Part shown: piece by piece, positions 20,300 through 32,568 of the stretch
Layout: the number at the start of each line of letters is the position of its first letter
How positions within the stretch are numbered: position 1 is the first letter of the stretch
NCBI GenBank assembly: GCA_000507305.1
Contig: DF241436.1
Span: 1-64,000, forward strand
From: Breviolum minutum Mf 1.05b.01
Taxonomy: Eukaryota; Sar; Dinophyceae; Suessiales; Symbiodiniaceae
Length of the DNA stretch: 64,000 nucleotides
Direction: 5' to 3'
Position numbers and translations under genes: made by a program
The notes under the pieces: model-generated
The model's input: the letters and a program-made list of their open reading frames with translations, nothing else
Database searches by the model: none
What the model was told of the DNA's origin: nothing

Positions 20300-22760
20300 G
20301 ATTGTTGGACAGCTTTTTTACATGCGTCATATCATGTCATATCGGGTTTGCTTTGTTTGTAAGTTTTCAACCGTTGCAGGATGTGACTCAAGCATTCCGG
20401 CGCTTGGCGCGGAAGAGGCATCCAGACAAAGGTGGCAACAAGGAGGATTTCCAGCGGCTGCGTGCAGTGCCTTGTCTTGTTTTTTTTGCAATACGTCTGA
20501 AAATCGATTGACTCTTCATCAGACTTCATGATTCATGGATATTTTTTGTAAAAATATGTTTTTGTCCATATAATTTTAGTTTTCTTGCGTTTTTTCTCAT
20601 GCGCCAAATGTCATGACCTTTCCCAATTCCATCTGATTCTGTCCAAATCATCGATCCAAGGCCTATGAGTTGCTTACAACTGCAGGAATTCCGGAAGTTG
20701 ATGCACCAGTACCTTGAGCAAGAAAAGAAAAAGGTCAACACCCAGTTGAGTTGAGTTGTGAACCCATCGGGGGATGGATGGATGGATGATATCCTGATTA
20801 TTTTTTTTGGGGGGGATATCCAGAACACTAACTTTTGGATGCACCAAAAATGATGCCCCGCACTTTTTGCAACAAAAAACAAAACCAAGTTGGGATCCTT
20901 AGGTCAAAACCACCAAGCAAGCTGAGCAAGCTGCATCTGCGCCAGCAAATCCTTTTGCAAAGATGTGGGCGGAGGCCAGTCCCCCATAAAGATGCAGAGC
21001 TGCAGTCCTAAGGACTTCAGATGTTTTGGATTTTGTGAATATTCCATGATCCCTGTGTTTTTCTTTTAAAGTGGTTGACTTCGAGTACTGGGAATTGGTC
21101 CTTGACAATACTTGACTGTTGTGCATTGCTGAATGATGAAATGTTTGGAATCGCTTGCTTGCTGAAGCTGTCCAAACACAAACCTTAAAACACAGAAGTT
21201 TCTCCCCAAAGCCACAGACACTGACCATCAAAATATATCAAACTCAATAAGCCAAAATCAAGAATGCATGTGAAACTCCGCAAACTTCACCAAAAAAAAC
21301 AAACAGAAGTTTTCTGGCATTTCTTCTTTTTCACACAGGCCCAACGCCTTAGTGCTCAAGAGCGTGCAGCTCAAAAGGCGCAGGCAGCGCGTCGTGCCTC
21401 GATGAATGGCACGGAACGTGCGAGGGAGGCAGGGGCCCTGCCTGAGTTGGAAGATGGGAAGAAATAACTAACATACAAAAGAAGACATGGAAAAGAGGTT
21501 GTATTTGTCCTGAAGAATTTTGTTTGATTTTATATTTTTATGATATTTTTTAATGATCATGTAGGGCCTGCGATTTTATTTGAACTTCTCCCATATTCTT
21601 TCAGGAGGGGAGAAGGCGAAAGCGGCAGCGAGAAGAAGAGGAGCGTAGACATGCAGAAGAGTGGGAAGAAGTAAGGCCAGGCCCAGGATAGGATTTTTTT
21701 GGGAGGAAACACCTGTACAGTAGTACGGGAATACTAATTCATGCGAATTCTGTTTGGTTCTGTCTCAGCTTTTGGTTGGTTCCTGTGGTTGTGGAGAAAC
21801 TGTGGAAACTCAAAGCTTCCTATGGTTTCACCACCCAATGGAAGGACGACCAGTAGCACGGCAATATTGCACCCATGAACCTAAGGAAATGCTCCACTTT
21901 GCTTGCCCAGTTGCCCAGCATAGAATTGTTTGTGCCTAGGCGTGAGCAGGCTCAGCAACATGCAGCTAATGCGGCACGCTTCCAGCAGCGGCGTAACAAA
22001 TGGGCTGCACAACATCGTGTCCTGCTCAGCTGCTTCACAGATCTTGGAATTGCCCGTTTCAAAAGGCCTTTTTGTTATATTTGAATCTTTCCAAGGTGCT
22101 CATATTTCTGGTGTCAGCTATGACATGCAGGACGAAGCTGCTTTTGTTTCAAATTAGCCAGGGTTTGAATGAATAGTCCAATAACAAACTTAACTTGAGT
22201 CGCCTGAGTCGATGAGTGAGGTTCAAATGTCAGATTAGAGAGAATCTCCATTGGAACTGATTGAAATGGGCAATGCCAGTAGATCCTCAGGTTTTTCCAG
22301 CATCCCTTTCTGTGGGTGATTTTTTTTTCGGGCATCGATCGGCGCAGGCGGATGCGTTAGGACTTCGCCACTGGCTACGGGTGCTGCAAAAAAAACATGT
22401 GCTGGAACGGCCAGCTGCAAAGCCCCCGAAGGAGGAGTGCCTTGACAGAATTTACAAAAAAACAATGAACAAAACTGTAATATGCAGTTGATTCATTTTT
22501 GGATATTCATAATTATTTCAATATATTTCAATATACTACACATAATTAATATCATAATCAAATGCCATCCAATGTGGAATTCATCATCACCAAAATTATT
22601 CAATGCCAAGGCCACCTCCCAAGATGGCACGTGTCCTGCGGGGAAAAGCAAGTTCTCGACGTTGAAGTTGATGTCTGAGTTGAGACCGGTGGAGTCTGAG
22701 TGGTTCAGATTAGCAAGATGCCACGACCGTATGCCATTTTGTGCCATGACCATCAGGTGA
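20240..22760 (+). CDS. J-domain protein gene with coiled-coil tail, multi-exon
   Basis: The N-terminus is a J domain: MTAGIDALKTLGLKPGCTEQ (20240-20299), DVTQAFRRLARKRHPDKGG… (20380-20466) and AYELLTTAG (from 20661). The HPD tripeptide that stimulates Hsp70 ATPase is present between helix II and helix III. Downstream exons are rich in Arg, Glu, Gln and Ala: 21339-~21460, 21605-21670, ~21947-22018, 22348-~22460 and perhaps 22611-22760. Most joins are phase 0. No zinc-finger or DnaJ C-terminal domain was seen, so it is a type III J protein, an Hsp70 co-chaperone of unknown client. The ATG at 20240 was chosen because it lies directly before helix I. Confidence 0.75.
20380..20466 (+). CDS. J-domain gene exon 2 (HPD)
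   Basis: DVTQAFRRLARKRHPDKGGN followed by KEDFQRLRA; GT donor (gtgcct). Contains the catalytic HPD loop and start of helix III. Confidence 0.8.
20661..20700 (+). CDS. J-domain gene exon 3
   Basis: ccaag acceptor, AYELLTTAG, the usual end of J-domain helix III. A second frame from 20686 (EFRKLMHQYLEQEKKK) is also protein-like, so a splice junction or a sequence error may lie between; the end is unresolved. Confidence 0.55.
21339..21464 (+). CDS. J-domain gene, charged helical exon
   Basis: tcacacag acceptor, AQRLSAQERAAQKAQAARRA… to ALPELEDGKK, then TAA (21465-21467). The stop may be real only for a splice variant, since helical exons continue downstream. Confidence 0.55.
21605..21670 (+). 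CDS. J-domain gene, Arg/Glu-rich exon
   Basis: tttcag acceptor, EGRRRKRQREEEERRHAEEW followed by EE, ideal GT donor (gtaagg). 66 nt, phase 0 both ends. Confidence 0.65.
21947..22018 (+). CDS. J-domain gene, Gln/Ala-rich exon
   Basis: QAQQHAANAARFQQRRNKWA followed by AQHR; GT donor (gtcctg). With the acceptor at gtgag the exon is phase 0; the upstream AG at 21939 would break phase. Confidence 0.55.
22348..22462 (+). CDS. J-domain gene, exon ADALGLRHWL
   Basis: gcgcag acceptor, ADALGLRHWLRVLQKKHVLE…, continuing in phase 0 from 22018. Right end uncertain. A following exon from 22611 (ATSQDGTCPAGKSKFSTLKL…) is possible. Confidence 0.5.
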
Positions 22761-25700
22761 CGCAAAGTTATTCTAAAGATTCGATGGCGTCTTCACATGA
22801 AACATGTTGTAATGACTTCGCTCAAAGAGCGAGAATGAGTGAGCTTTAGAAGATGCAATTCTGCTCCGCAAAAAGATGGAGTTGCACTTTGGTGCAAGCC
22901 TCTTTGTGGGATGGTCCTTGCTGCCAATCTCTGATTTGATCCTCTGCAACGCGTTTTTTGGAGAAGATGTTTCTTTTGAAATCGAGCTATTTGCGTCCCT
23001 GAGTGACAAGCACCCTGCATACATCACCAGTTACCTCAAGATTGAAGCATACTCTCTGTACTTTGAAAGGAGAGCGACGTCCTTCGCTAGATTAATTCTC
23101 TGCCATATTCTGCCATTGATTCAAATTAGGAATGCATTTACAAACGCGAGATGTAAGAGTGATAATTTGGACCATTGATATCCATTGATGCCATCTAATC
23201 ATTTTTGGATATTTTTGGCTTTTGAATCCATGTCTTTTTTGGGAGCAGTCCGAAAATTTCATAGGAGATTGGATCTGAAAGCAGAATTTCTTGCAACAAT
23301 TGATCAACCCAGGTGGATGCGCCACCTACGCCAAGCTGGAGGATTGATGTTGGTTGTGTAGAGATCTATGTTGGGTGATGAAAAGGGTTCATATGACAAG
23401 TTTGTAAACATATTAGAAACAATAATGAAATCATCATCTATTGGGGCCAAAACGTTTATTAGATATCAGATTATGATGATATCATCATCAAATATGCCAA
23501 AAAGATCCAACAAAAGTAAGCTGTTTGTTTTCTGGAATGCAAGGAGGTGGCGGACGTCCACGTTGCAGCATTTGCCGAGAACCGTGGGCCATGCTTTCTT
23601 GATTTGTTTAGCCAGGACAATGCAAATGCAAATTCAACGTAAATATGAAACAATATGTAACTATAACTATACGTAGTTGCATACATCTTGGCGAGATTTG
23701 ACTGGTTTTTCTTGCAAGAGTAGTACCGCTTTTCTGACAAGTTTTTCCAGGAAATAGAAGCGGGCCATCGGCCATCATACTGAAGTTGAGCTTGTCCAAA
23801 GATGACGAAAAAATTCAAGGTACCTGGGCCATGAAGTTCGACCTGGTCTAAAAGGCTTTGTGTCAGATGCTTAGTGTCAGCTGCTTCGCGGGTGGTTGGT
23901 TGTTGTTTCACCCTGTCGTGGGTGTCATGGGTGCCAAAATATCATGTCACCCTATTCGTTGCATGCATCTTGAGGTTTCACTATGCTTTGGACTTTGTTG
24001 GGCAGCTCTTCCGCAGGCAATGTTGAATTTATTGTGCCGAAACCAACCATGCTATTGATTCGGACACGAGAATGTGCAGGGGGGGCCACCCCAACCTTCA
24101 AGAATGTTCCATCACAAATACTTAAGACGAAATGTTGAGAAAGTGAAGTAACATCAAAGGAGAAAGATGGATCATGGCAGTCCCAAAAAAAACCGCTTCC
24201 AGTGGTTACAACTGAGCCTTGCAACATCGCATTTTTTTGACGATGGCAGTGCCTTCCTGGTGGCGATGCTACTGGGCTTCCAGGATTGCTGGAGAGGGAA
24301 AGAGGTGCGACTGTGGAGACATGCAATCAGTCAAGAATTTGATCTCAATGTAAGCCAAGGCTACGCAGATCACCCATGCCAGTATATCGATCATGAATGC
24401 AGCACCAAGAATATCAACCTCAATATGCCAGGCTGCGCTTCCTCTACCTGCCAGTGTCGCTTTCATCTTGATCTTTGGATTTGCCACTCGACGGTAGCGG
24501 TGTTTTTGGGGGGGAAAGTTTGTGAAACCCATCGATGGTGACTGGGGCGACGCAGGTAACATTGCACAAGTTTGCGGTGCTTGCGGCTGCTCCCTCAGTG
24601 TTTCAAGATGTTTCAAGCTGGAGAGGACATGAATGAAGCAGAAACCATCAAAAACACCTAATAAAGCAAGTGAGAATTTGTATTGTATATGTAGTACGTA
24701 TTAGTCTTTAGATATGACTTGTGACAAACAAATGTGTATGGACTATACATGTTGGCCCCGGAAGATCATGAAGTGAAGCTGATACTGCCAAGTCTGAGGC
24801 ATCTTTGCCTTTGCACAGACCACCCCCACGTTCACCGCGAGCTCAGCGATTTCACACGTTTTGCCCTCGGCGATGTTCATTTGGAATGAGTCAACTCAAA
24901 GTCCTGGTAAATCAATTCCTGAAAAGATGAAGAGGAAATGAGTTCTGTTGATTCCTAGTTGTTTGTAAGATTGCTATATTATGATGATTTGATCATTCAT
25001 CACCTTATTGCTCTTTTGTTGTGGTGATAATGATTGAAACATACTTTTTTTTCATAGAACCGCATATTCTGCTTATCATCTAAGCCAAGATTTGCCAGAT
25101 GGCAAATGTTGACACCCAACAGTCACAGTTCAGGTCTGACCCCCAGAAATTGGCAAGACATTCAGCAGAGGCAAGTCGCAACTGCATGAATCACAGCTGA
25201 TTCGCAGCATGCGTTGAATCGCTTCACTGCCAGGCGTTGACGACGATCTGTGTGCTTGCAGTGTGGTGCGACCTTGGCAAATGTTGTTAGAGTTGCAAAG
25301 CAAGTCTTTGATAAGGAAAAACAACCGGCTGATTGTCAGGTTATTGACAAGTCTATGATTATCATACACAAATGGTATCAAATGTTTGTAAATGCAATCC
25401 CAGGTTTGATCAGACATGGAGATTGAATGAATTTGCAAGGTACGTGAAAGGAGAGCTCCCATTTGCTGCTTTTTTTCCGTTTGGGATTGTGGGCATCAGT
25501 TTGGTACCAATCTGAGAAGACCTCTACCTCTTTGCTGTTGCGTGATTTTGCAGTATCAACCCAATGTTTTTGCAAACGGTTGCCGGTACTGCATCAGTGT
25601 CAAGGGATTTATCACAAATTGGGTTTTAGGTGCTCAAATTGTTTTCGCGCAGACTGTGGCGAACTTAGAAGCTGTGCATATAGCTGTGTGTTTCTCACGA

Positions 25701-27420
25701 GAACACCAAGTTACATCAATTTGGGAACGTTTTGCTTGATACGTTTGTTGCAAGTGTAGCAATTCTATTGCTAGCTGGAAACACATTGATTTTAAATGCT
25801 CATGTAGCAAATGCTTGATAGGCAGTCTTCTCTCACGGCCAGACAACGAGATCAGAGACTAGTGTTCAAAGTCTGAAGTCTAGTAGCATTGCATTGTCAA
25901 GATCATAGAGAGGGTGAAGGCATTGTCTAAGACATTGTGAACACCTGGCAGGCACAACTTCTGTTTAACCTGCTCAAAATGTAAAATTTCCAAGGAGCCT
26001 GTCTTCCCTGCGGACTTTAACCAGAGCTGCTTGCAGGCCATTGAGATGGATTGACCGATTGACCTTGAGGTGACACTAAAGTCTGTTCTTAAATTTGGCA
26101 CACATCTTGAAACTCTGAGAATATTAGTTTCTAGTATATAGCACATTGAACGTCACTTGTTGAAATCCTTTCCTGAGAAAACGAGGAACTCATTGATCAA
26201 AAATGAAGGGTAATGCCTCCTACGCAATCTGGAAACATGAAAACTTGGGGTACAAATTCGCTGTTGCAGATGTTTGCTCCTGCCCTTCTTCCTACTCCGG
26301 CGTTTAATCTTCACTTTGCTTGATCCACGCCTGGCATTGACCTGAGTCGAGAATCTTCACACATTGATACTGGACCAATGGACACATGCTACAAAACCAG
26401 CTATATGGTGAATATATGGCGGTGAATATCATAAACAACAGTGTCCAATCAAAATTGTAGGACGGTCACTGAACAACCCATCATGAAAACATATAAAAAC
26501 CTCAACATAACTACAGTGAAAGGTGGAAGCTTATGAATTCCCAGTGACCCCATGTTTTTTCCCCCCAAAACACCGAGGTTTTGCGCAGCTTTAGAATACT
26601 GACCACCGAGGTCTTGCGGCATGCAGCACACTTAGTCTCAACAACTGGGTTTGACCAGGTTTGACCTAAAGTGTATAGGTGGCACCAATTTTTTGGCGTG
26701 GTTGCATATTTTGGTCATTTTGATACAACAGACCGTGGAAACTATGAGGTGCATCCGCTCGGAGCAGTTGCTCATGCAATCGTGGTTTTGGGAAGTCTGC
26801 TCTTGATGCTTTGCTCGTGCGCAACCGCCCCTGTCGATATGCATTGAACAAATACTTGGATGCACTAGGTGACAGTGACCAGTTAAACGGCAAAATCTGG
26901 GACTCTTCGGAAAACACTGATCTATATAGTTCTTGGTCCACAAGACATCCAAACACGTCAAGTTGACACATTTTGTTGGAGGGGGATGGCTTGATGCAGA
27001 TTCTCAAGAGCCTTTTTGGATCAATCCAAGCTTTGCGGCTTGGAAAGGCACTTTCTTGTTTCCGATTTGCATGGCTTTTTGTACATTACATCTACTAGAT
27101 TGCAGCATATTGCAGCTTTCCAAGTGAAGCAAGGGTCGAGGATTCAAGTTCAGAAGTGTGTCAGAGTTGGTAAATATCTTGAGATACACTTTTTGCATCT
27201 TTTTGGTTGGCCCAGGGCCTCCAAGGCTCACTGCACAGACGCTGCTGACCTACTTTCATCAGCCATGCAGCTATAGCAGGCCTCTGTACTAACACAAGAC
27301 GCTTTCTTCAATCGCAGCTTGTTGATTATTTCCCACTATAGGTACCCGATGAGTCTCTCATGTTCTGGATTATATAGATTCAATGATTTATGGCGGGGTT
27401 CTGGTGCCAATGCAACCCAG
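22761..27420. other. mostly non-coding, a few weak exon candidates
   Basis: Short helical peptides with an AG before them appear near 23273 (RLDLKAEFLATIDQPRWMRH) and 23545 (EVADVHVAAFAENRG…), but no set of exons forms a recognisable protein. The rest looks intronic or intergenic. Confidence 0.35.
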
Positions 27421-27501
27421 GTAGTGATGCAGCAAGAGGAGATGCGCCAGAAGGGTGTCCGGCCAAAGATGCTCGCAGCCCAGAAACTCAGTCACAATTT
27501 C
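27421..27501 (+). CDS. candidate helical exon, unknown gene
   Basis: cccag acceptor, VVMQQEEMRQKGVRPKMLAA…. Charged helix, phase 0. It may be an early exon of the TPR gene downstream. A further protein-like stretch near 27800-27895 (…VTLPSGQVRRAMVECVEERD) has no fixed ends. Confidence 0.4.
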
Positions 27502-28172
27502 TGATAATTTCTGCAGAGAGTGACTTTACTTTAACCCATTCTTCGATCAATTTAGTTTTACCCCTTTGTAATTCACTTGCCACTTGTAGATGAATATGAC
27601 AAGCACCTATCTTGGGCAATCTCCCTGTGACTTGTCTCACAACAAGAAAGACATGGGAAATTCACCTGCATCGAAACTGCCACTGACTATCAATCAGGCC
27701 TGCCTACGACGAGACACCCCTATGCTCTGTTGGCAAGATTGTCCGTGCCAGAGCCTTTCTTCCTTTTTGCTGTTGGTTTCCTTCAATGCAACTGATGCGC
27801 AACGTGAAGTTGGCCCAGGTGACTCTGCCTTCGGGGCAAGTACGCCGCGCAATGGTGGAATGTGTGGAAGAAAGAGATGGCACTGTTTGGAGCTTAGAAA
27901 TTGAACACCGGAAACACTCAAGGAAAAAATGTAATGATGGATGTCATGACATTCTTGACATTTCTCCAAGATATGATTATTTGCTGATACTTGATTTGAT
28001 CAACTCATACAAATTCCATGAAATCTCATGCATCCCTCCATTCAAAAAACACATAATGGATTATGACAAAGAAACGTGTTGATTTCTTTGCATGCTGCAT
28101 TGCTGCATGCTCAAGATTCAGGGATTATGACTTAGACATGCTTGGACATCTTGGACAATACAAGCTGCTGAG

Positions 28173-28250
28173 GTAGATGTGGCATTTCTGGATGCTGCCG
28201 AGAAGGACAAATTCAGTGACACGATGATAGCAATTGGGAAGCTTCCCAAA
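28173..28250 (+). CDS. TPR gene: exon VDVAFLDAAEKD
   Basis: gctgag acceptor, VDVAFLDAAEKDKFSDTMIA…, phase 0; right end uncertain. Confidence 0.45.
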
Positions 28251-31200
28251 ATATCTAACAGAAACAAATTTGTTTGAGTTTGCTCGTGCAGATTCTTAGG
28301 AAGGAGTTTGAAGGATCTCCACGTATTTCCCACAAATCTCATCACACTTGCTGTCGTCATCTTTGAAGGAAGACAATGATGCTACAGTGGCGATTAGATG
28401 CCTACGGCCACTGGAGACAGGTGAATTGGCTTTTCTTGAGCCTAATGCCTTTGAAACGAATCGATTTGAAGCTGCCATGAATGCCAAGGACTCATGGGGA
28501 AAAGTGAGACACGTGGGATCAGATGTCCAAGGTTTTTAAGATGCAAGATGGAAGGAAGATGAAAAAGACCAAAGATGAGAAATGATGAGATTGGAACTGT
28601 AATGTGAGAGACCAGTGAGTAATATACTGCAACCAAACACACGAAATATCACAGCACAGATAGGTTTTTTGCAATGTAAACTCTTCAAAAGCATGGTTGG
28701 CTGATGGTCAGAAGGATGTGGGCAATGTGCTCTTCAAGCTAGGTGATGTGGGAGCCACTTTGACTGAAGAGATTTGCAGCTGAACATGCTGAATTGGGGC
28801 ACACGACTGAAAACAGCTTCAAACAGTGAATGCATGATTACGGTTGACTTGATGCAACGTGCCAAGTGTGAATTTCAATCAGTTTGGATTCTAGAGTATA
28901 GTATAGTAAGTAGGCTATAAGATGCTATATAAACATAATGTTCCAGCATAATGTACAAGCATCTATAAGTCTCCATAAGCCTCCATTGGCATTTAAACAA
29001 ACATCTATCAGCAATGACTTCAGGCAGCAGCTGAACTCTATGGGCGAGCCATAGAGGCTTTGGAGCGAGGGGGCCCCTGCAGGTGTAATACATGGGTTTT
29101 GGCCAACCGAAACTTGGCTGACTTGGCTGCCAGCTTCACAACTTTCGCGTTTTTCGAGAAGCAGATGCTTCCCATGGATTTTGTACTCTGTCCAGGACAT
29201 GGGAGGCTTTTACCTGGGAAAATCATTCTGGTGGATGATTCTGGCAAAGCTGATGTGGAACTGAGAAACGAGAGAACAAAGGAGGCCGATTGTTGGTCAC
29301 TGCCGAACATGTCTCAGGCATTCTCAAGCCATCAGGAACTCTGAGCAGTTTTGCTATGATTTGCTTTGGATTTCGATGGCATGTTAAAACATTTGCAACA
29401 AACGCATGAAATATGGGCAAAACAAGAATTAAAGAACACCATGCAAATTCAGTGTATGCTTTTGAACACCTTGCTCCAATCCATTTTGCCTCTGCAGTTG
29501 TTGTTTACTTTGGCGTTTTTTGGTCCCTTCAGGTAGTTCGCGGCATCCCACAGAACGTCCTGATTGCTGTTCAACTTGAGCATTTGATGTTGCAGGTGCG
29601 GGGAGGAGCATGTTCCATCCATCTCAATCCAAGCTGTAAACATCCACGACAAGCAGCATCCCGGCCATCAGGGCAGCCTTCATTTGAATCGTTCTCGGGC
29701 ATTAAGCCAGATGGATCAGCAGCAAGAGGCTGCGCAGGACAGTGAGCAGACACGGAAACTGGCTGAAGTAAACTTCACGATGCTTTAAGATGGTTTAAGT
29801 AATGTCCTTAAGTTGAACATTTTGCTGGAGTTCGCGTTGATCCGTGGAAGGACCTCTCAGTTGTTATTTCATTATGGGCTGCATATGCAGCATCTGGAAG
29901 TTCCATGCAAGCAGAGTCCAAAGAGCAATTGATCAAGGCCATAAGATTTCCAGTTGAAGCACCTTCCTGGCTTGGGACAGTTTCCTTAGATTTTGTAGGC
30001 TGTAGGTCTATGATGATGACCTTCAGTTGCATCATTCTACACTACATTACATTACAGTATGCTACTTCACATTAGGTTAAGCACATGCATAGATATATAC
30101 TCGTACGTATATATGAATACGTGTATATAATGTATATATATTTATATACACGAGTACGTATATATTGTATGCTTAGGCTTATATATACATATTCACATAC
30201 ACATACACACATGCATTCATGCACACATGCATGCATGCATGCATGCATGCATGCATGCATGCATGCATGCATGCATGCAAACATACATACATACATACAT
30301 ACATACATACATACATACATACATACATACATACATACATACATACATACATACATACATACATACGCGTCGTCACAATCATATTCATAATCATACTACA
30401 ACAAATGTATATGGAATTGAACGCTGTTGATGTAGGCCCACTTCTTGCGTGCCAAAACACGAATCTCCAGGTCCTAAACTTAGAATTTTCCAATTTTAAG
30501 GATCATTCCTGGATTCTGCACATTCGCTGCACCCTGGTGACCACAAGGCAACGCCCAGAACCGGCGCGCGAGGATCTTCGCAGTGCATGGGCCTTGAAGC
30601 CCAGCACTGCAACAGCTGCGCTGCTTAGACAGGCAGGGTCTATGGCCACGGCAATCATCGGTAATCCAATATGATTCAATTTGGCTATTACTGTGCTCAG
30701 GGGCAATATGGGCATTGCATCTTTATATATGTATAGGATTATATGATTATAATATGTAATGTAATATATGTGTATTTATATATGTACATGTATTTGTATG
30801 TATATGTATATGTATTTGTATATGTATATGTATATGTATTTGTATTTGTATTTGTATATGTATATGTATATGTACACGTATCTGTGAATATTGTGAATAC
30901 GTCAGGATGGCTTGTCCCCGACCTGTTTCCTTCAATGGATGAAACACGGACAATCACCATTTCACCTATAATTACGGACCTTGTTCTGTTGTTTTCAGCT
31001 GCTCAAAATTGTCACAGAGTAACATTTGCAGGCAGAGCGCGAGGTGGAGATTATGGAAAAGGAGAAGGCCTCCTCGCAGACAGCATTCTTTACAAGTTTG
31101 AGGATTCCACGCTGTTCACTACTATTGTTCTTGGAAGGTCAAAAGCAACAAAAAGCTGGCGAAGGCCAGATTCTGGATTCTGGCATCATGTGATGAACTT

Positions 31201-31373
31201 GTGATAGTTAGTTCGGAGTGGCTGAGACATCTTGAGACTGGAATGCTGAAAAAGTATGAAAAAGTTTTGTTGGTGCTCTCCAACATTGCCAGCTGCGTGA
31301 GGAAATTGCAAAACTGGCTGATGTTGCGATGTCAGGAGAGTGGGAAATTGATGGGAATGTGGGAAAAGAGTAG
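28173..31373 (+). CDS. TPR-repeat protein gene, multi-exon
   Basis: Exons read from 28173 to 31373 give one frame with tetratricopeptide repeats: DGQKDVGNVLFKLGD, then AAAELYGRAIEALERG, VLANRNLADL, GSLHLNRSRALSQMDQQQEA and AREDLRSAWALKPS. These follow the TPR pattern (helix A with Gly-Asn-x-x-Phe-Lys, helix B with Tyr-x-x-Ala-Ile, and LNRS-A). TPRs bind partner proteins, often Hsp70/Hsp90 tails. A preceding exon (EDNDATVAIRCLRPLETGEL…) and a later coiled-coil exon belong to no family I recognise. The last frame ends at TAG 31371. The gene is close to a J-domain gene, but no link is shown. Confidence 0.65.
28369..28534 (+). CDS. TPR gene: exon EDNDATVAIRCL
   Basis: tttgaag acceptor, EDNDATVAIRCLRPLETGEL…, NAKDSWGKVRHVGSDVQG; right end near 28534. 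Leads into the first TPR exon. Confidence 0.55.
28692..28750 (+). CDS. TPR gene: first TPR half
   Basis: WLADGQKDVGNVLFKLGDVG, matching TPR helix A (GN-x-LFK-x-GD). Right end uncertain. Confidence 0.6.
29024..29120 (+). CDS. TPR gene: second TPR half
   Basis: cttcag acceptor, AAAELYGRAIEALERGG…, VLANRNLADLAAS. Continues the repeat from the previous exon (…GDVGA-AAELYGRAIEA). Right end uncertain. Confidence 0.65.
29196..29290 (+). CDS. TPR gene: exon PGKIILVDDSGKAD
   Basis: gtccag acceptor, …PGKIILVDDSGKADVELRNE…; a beta-rich stretch inserted between TPR units. Its frame is chosen by composition only. Confidence 0.35.
29533..29595 (+). CDS. TPR gene: 63-nt phase-0 exon
   Basis: cccttcag acceptor, VVRGIPQNVLIAVQLEHLML followed by Q, GT donor (gtgcgg). 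Confidence 0.55.
29672..29767 (+). CDS. TPR gene: 96-nt phase-0 TPR exon
   Basis: catcag acceptor, GSLHLNRSRALSQMDQQQEA…, RKLAE, GT donor (gtaaac). LNRSRAL and QEAAQD are characteristic of TPR helix A/B. Confidence 0.7.
30225..30366. repeat. (ATGC)n then (ACAT)n tetranucleotide microsatellites
   Basis: About 55 bp of self-complementary ATGC repeats join about 85 bp of ACAT repeats, in a TPR-gene intron. Cys/Met/His-Thr reading frames through it are artefacts. Confidence 0.95.
30549..30640 (+). CDS. TPR gene: exon AREDLRSAWALKPS
   Basis: PEPAREDLRSAWALKPSTAT and LLRQA; resembles the linker/helix of a further TPR. The splice phase with the previous exon is not resolved. Confidence 0.5.
30720..30880. 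repeat. TATATGTATTTG-type simple repeat
   Basis: Degenerate repeats of TATGTATTTGTATATG, AT-rich, intronic. Confidence 0.85.
31032..31103 (+). CDS. TPR gene: coiled-coil exon
   Basis: tttgcag acceptor, AEREVEIMEKEKASSQTAFF…, phase 0; right end uncertain. Confidence 0.45.
31293..31373 (+). CDS. TPR gene: possible terminal exon
   Basis: gccag acceptor, LREEIAKLADVAMSGEWEID…, ending at TAG 31371-31373, phase 0. Confidence 0.5.
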   Translation: MREEIAKLADVAMSGEWEIDGNVGKE

Positions 31374-32491
31374 CAGATTCATAGACATTTGCATCATTTT
31401 AGGAGTGAGTCCATAACCACATATGCCAGTGACTGCCTTTGCGAACAATTTGGGTCTTTCCAACAAGCGAGACAATCACCCTTGGCAACAGTCGACAAGG
31501 ACTGGATGATGAACAACTTGCATCCTTTGGTGGTCGAAAACCCTGAGTCAACCTCTGCCACTCTGTATTCCACACGAGTGTGTCTCGTGGTCCGGCTGAT
31601 ACAGAGACGCGGTCCAGCAGAGGTCGCTCCCTCACATCCCAACCAATTTGCGGGCTGTGGGTAGCCCGTGTTTAAGCAATGCCGCAAGCATCAACAGGTC
31701 AAAACCTGAAAAGGGCAGTGAGACGAAATAGCATGCGGCTACCACACGCACCTACTTAAGTGACTTGTTGCTGTATTGGTAGCTGGCAAAAAGATTCGAA
31801 ACTACTGATCTAAACTGTCATTCAAAGTGTGCTAGACATGTCCAAAAATTAAAGGAAAAAATAATGAACAAATAACATCTTTACTGATGTACTGCATAAA
31901 CTATCATAAACCATTGTAAGCTGTGCGCAAAACGATCAGTTAGAAGCTTCTGCTTTTGAAGGATTGATTCCAGATTTCCATCCTGTGACTTGTATGACTT
32001 GATGAATGACAGGTGTTGGATGTAGACTGTACGACCGTAAGGAAGCATCCGCTGCCAGAGGCTTGCAAAGTACAAGCAGCAACAAGGTCAAGAAGCAGAC
32101 AGATCATGAATCCTAACGGAGACCCTTAACGTCGTGTAGAATCGTGTCAATGAATTTTGTGCTCATCCAGTAGCCATTCCTAGGATTATCCAAGAAAGAC
32201 TCCTATGAGGTCAATAGCAAGTGGGCCAGTACAGAGACCGCCAAGCTGAATACACTTGGGGGCAAGACCTGACATCATCTCGCATAACAACGTCATACAA
32301 TTCATTTTTTCATGTACCGATTTCAATTTCAACATCCGTTTTTTTCTTGTTGGATGATTTGCACTACTGTGCAGTCAGTGCTGTTGCGAATCATGGTGAA
32401 CGCGAAGCTGGCGTCTTGCTACAGAAACTTGGAATCACTTGGTTTTTCTGATGTTTTTTTCGGATGCTTGACTGCATCAGCTAATGGAAAA

Positions 32492-32568
32492 TTGGTGGTT
32501 TGGATATTTGGGATCCCCTTATGAAGGGATTGTTACTTCGGGGTACCCCTAGAATCCCAAACCACCAA
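32492..32568. repeat. imperfect inverted repeat (foldback)
   Basis: ttggtggtttggatatttgg at the left pairs imperfectly with ccaaaccaccaa at the right; the arms carry GGGATCCCC and GGGTACCCC. About 77 bp, non-coding. Confidence 0.55.

Noticed and set aside
30085-30690. Long frames of Met-His-Thr-Cys or Tyr-Val repeats on both strands
   Set aside because: They are translations of the ATGC/ACAT and TATG microsatellites.
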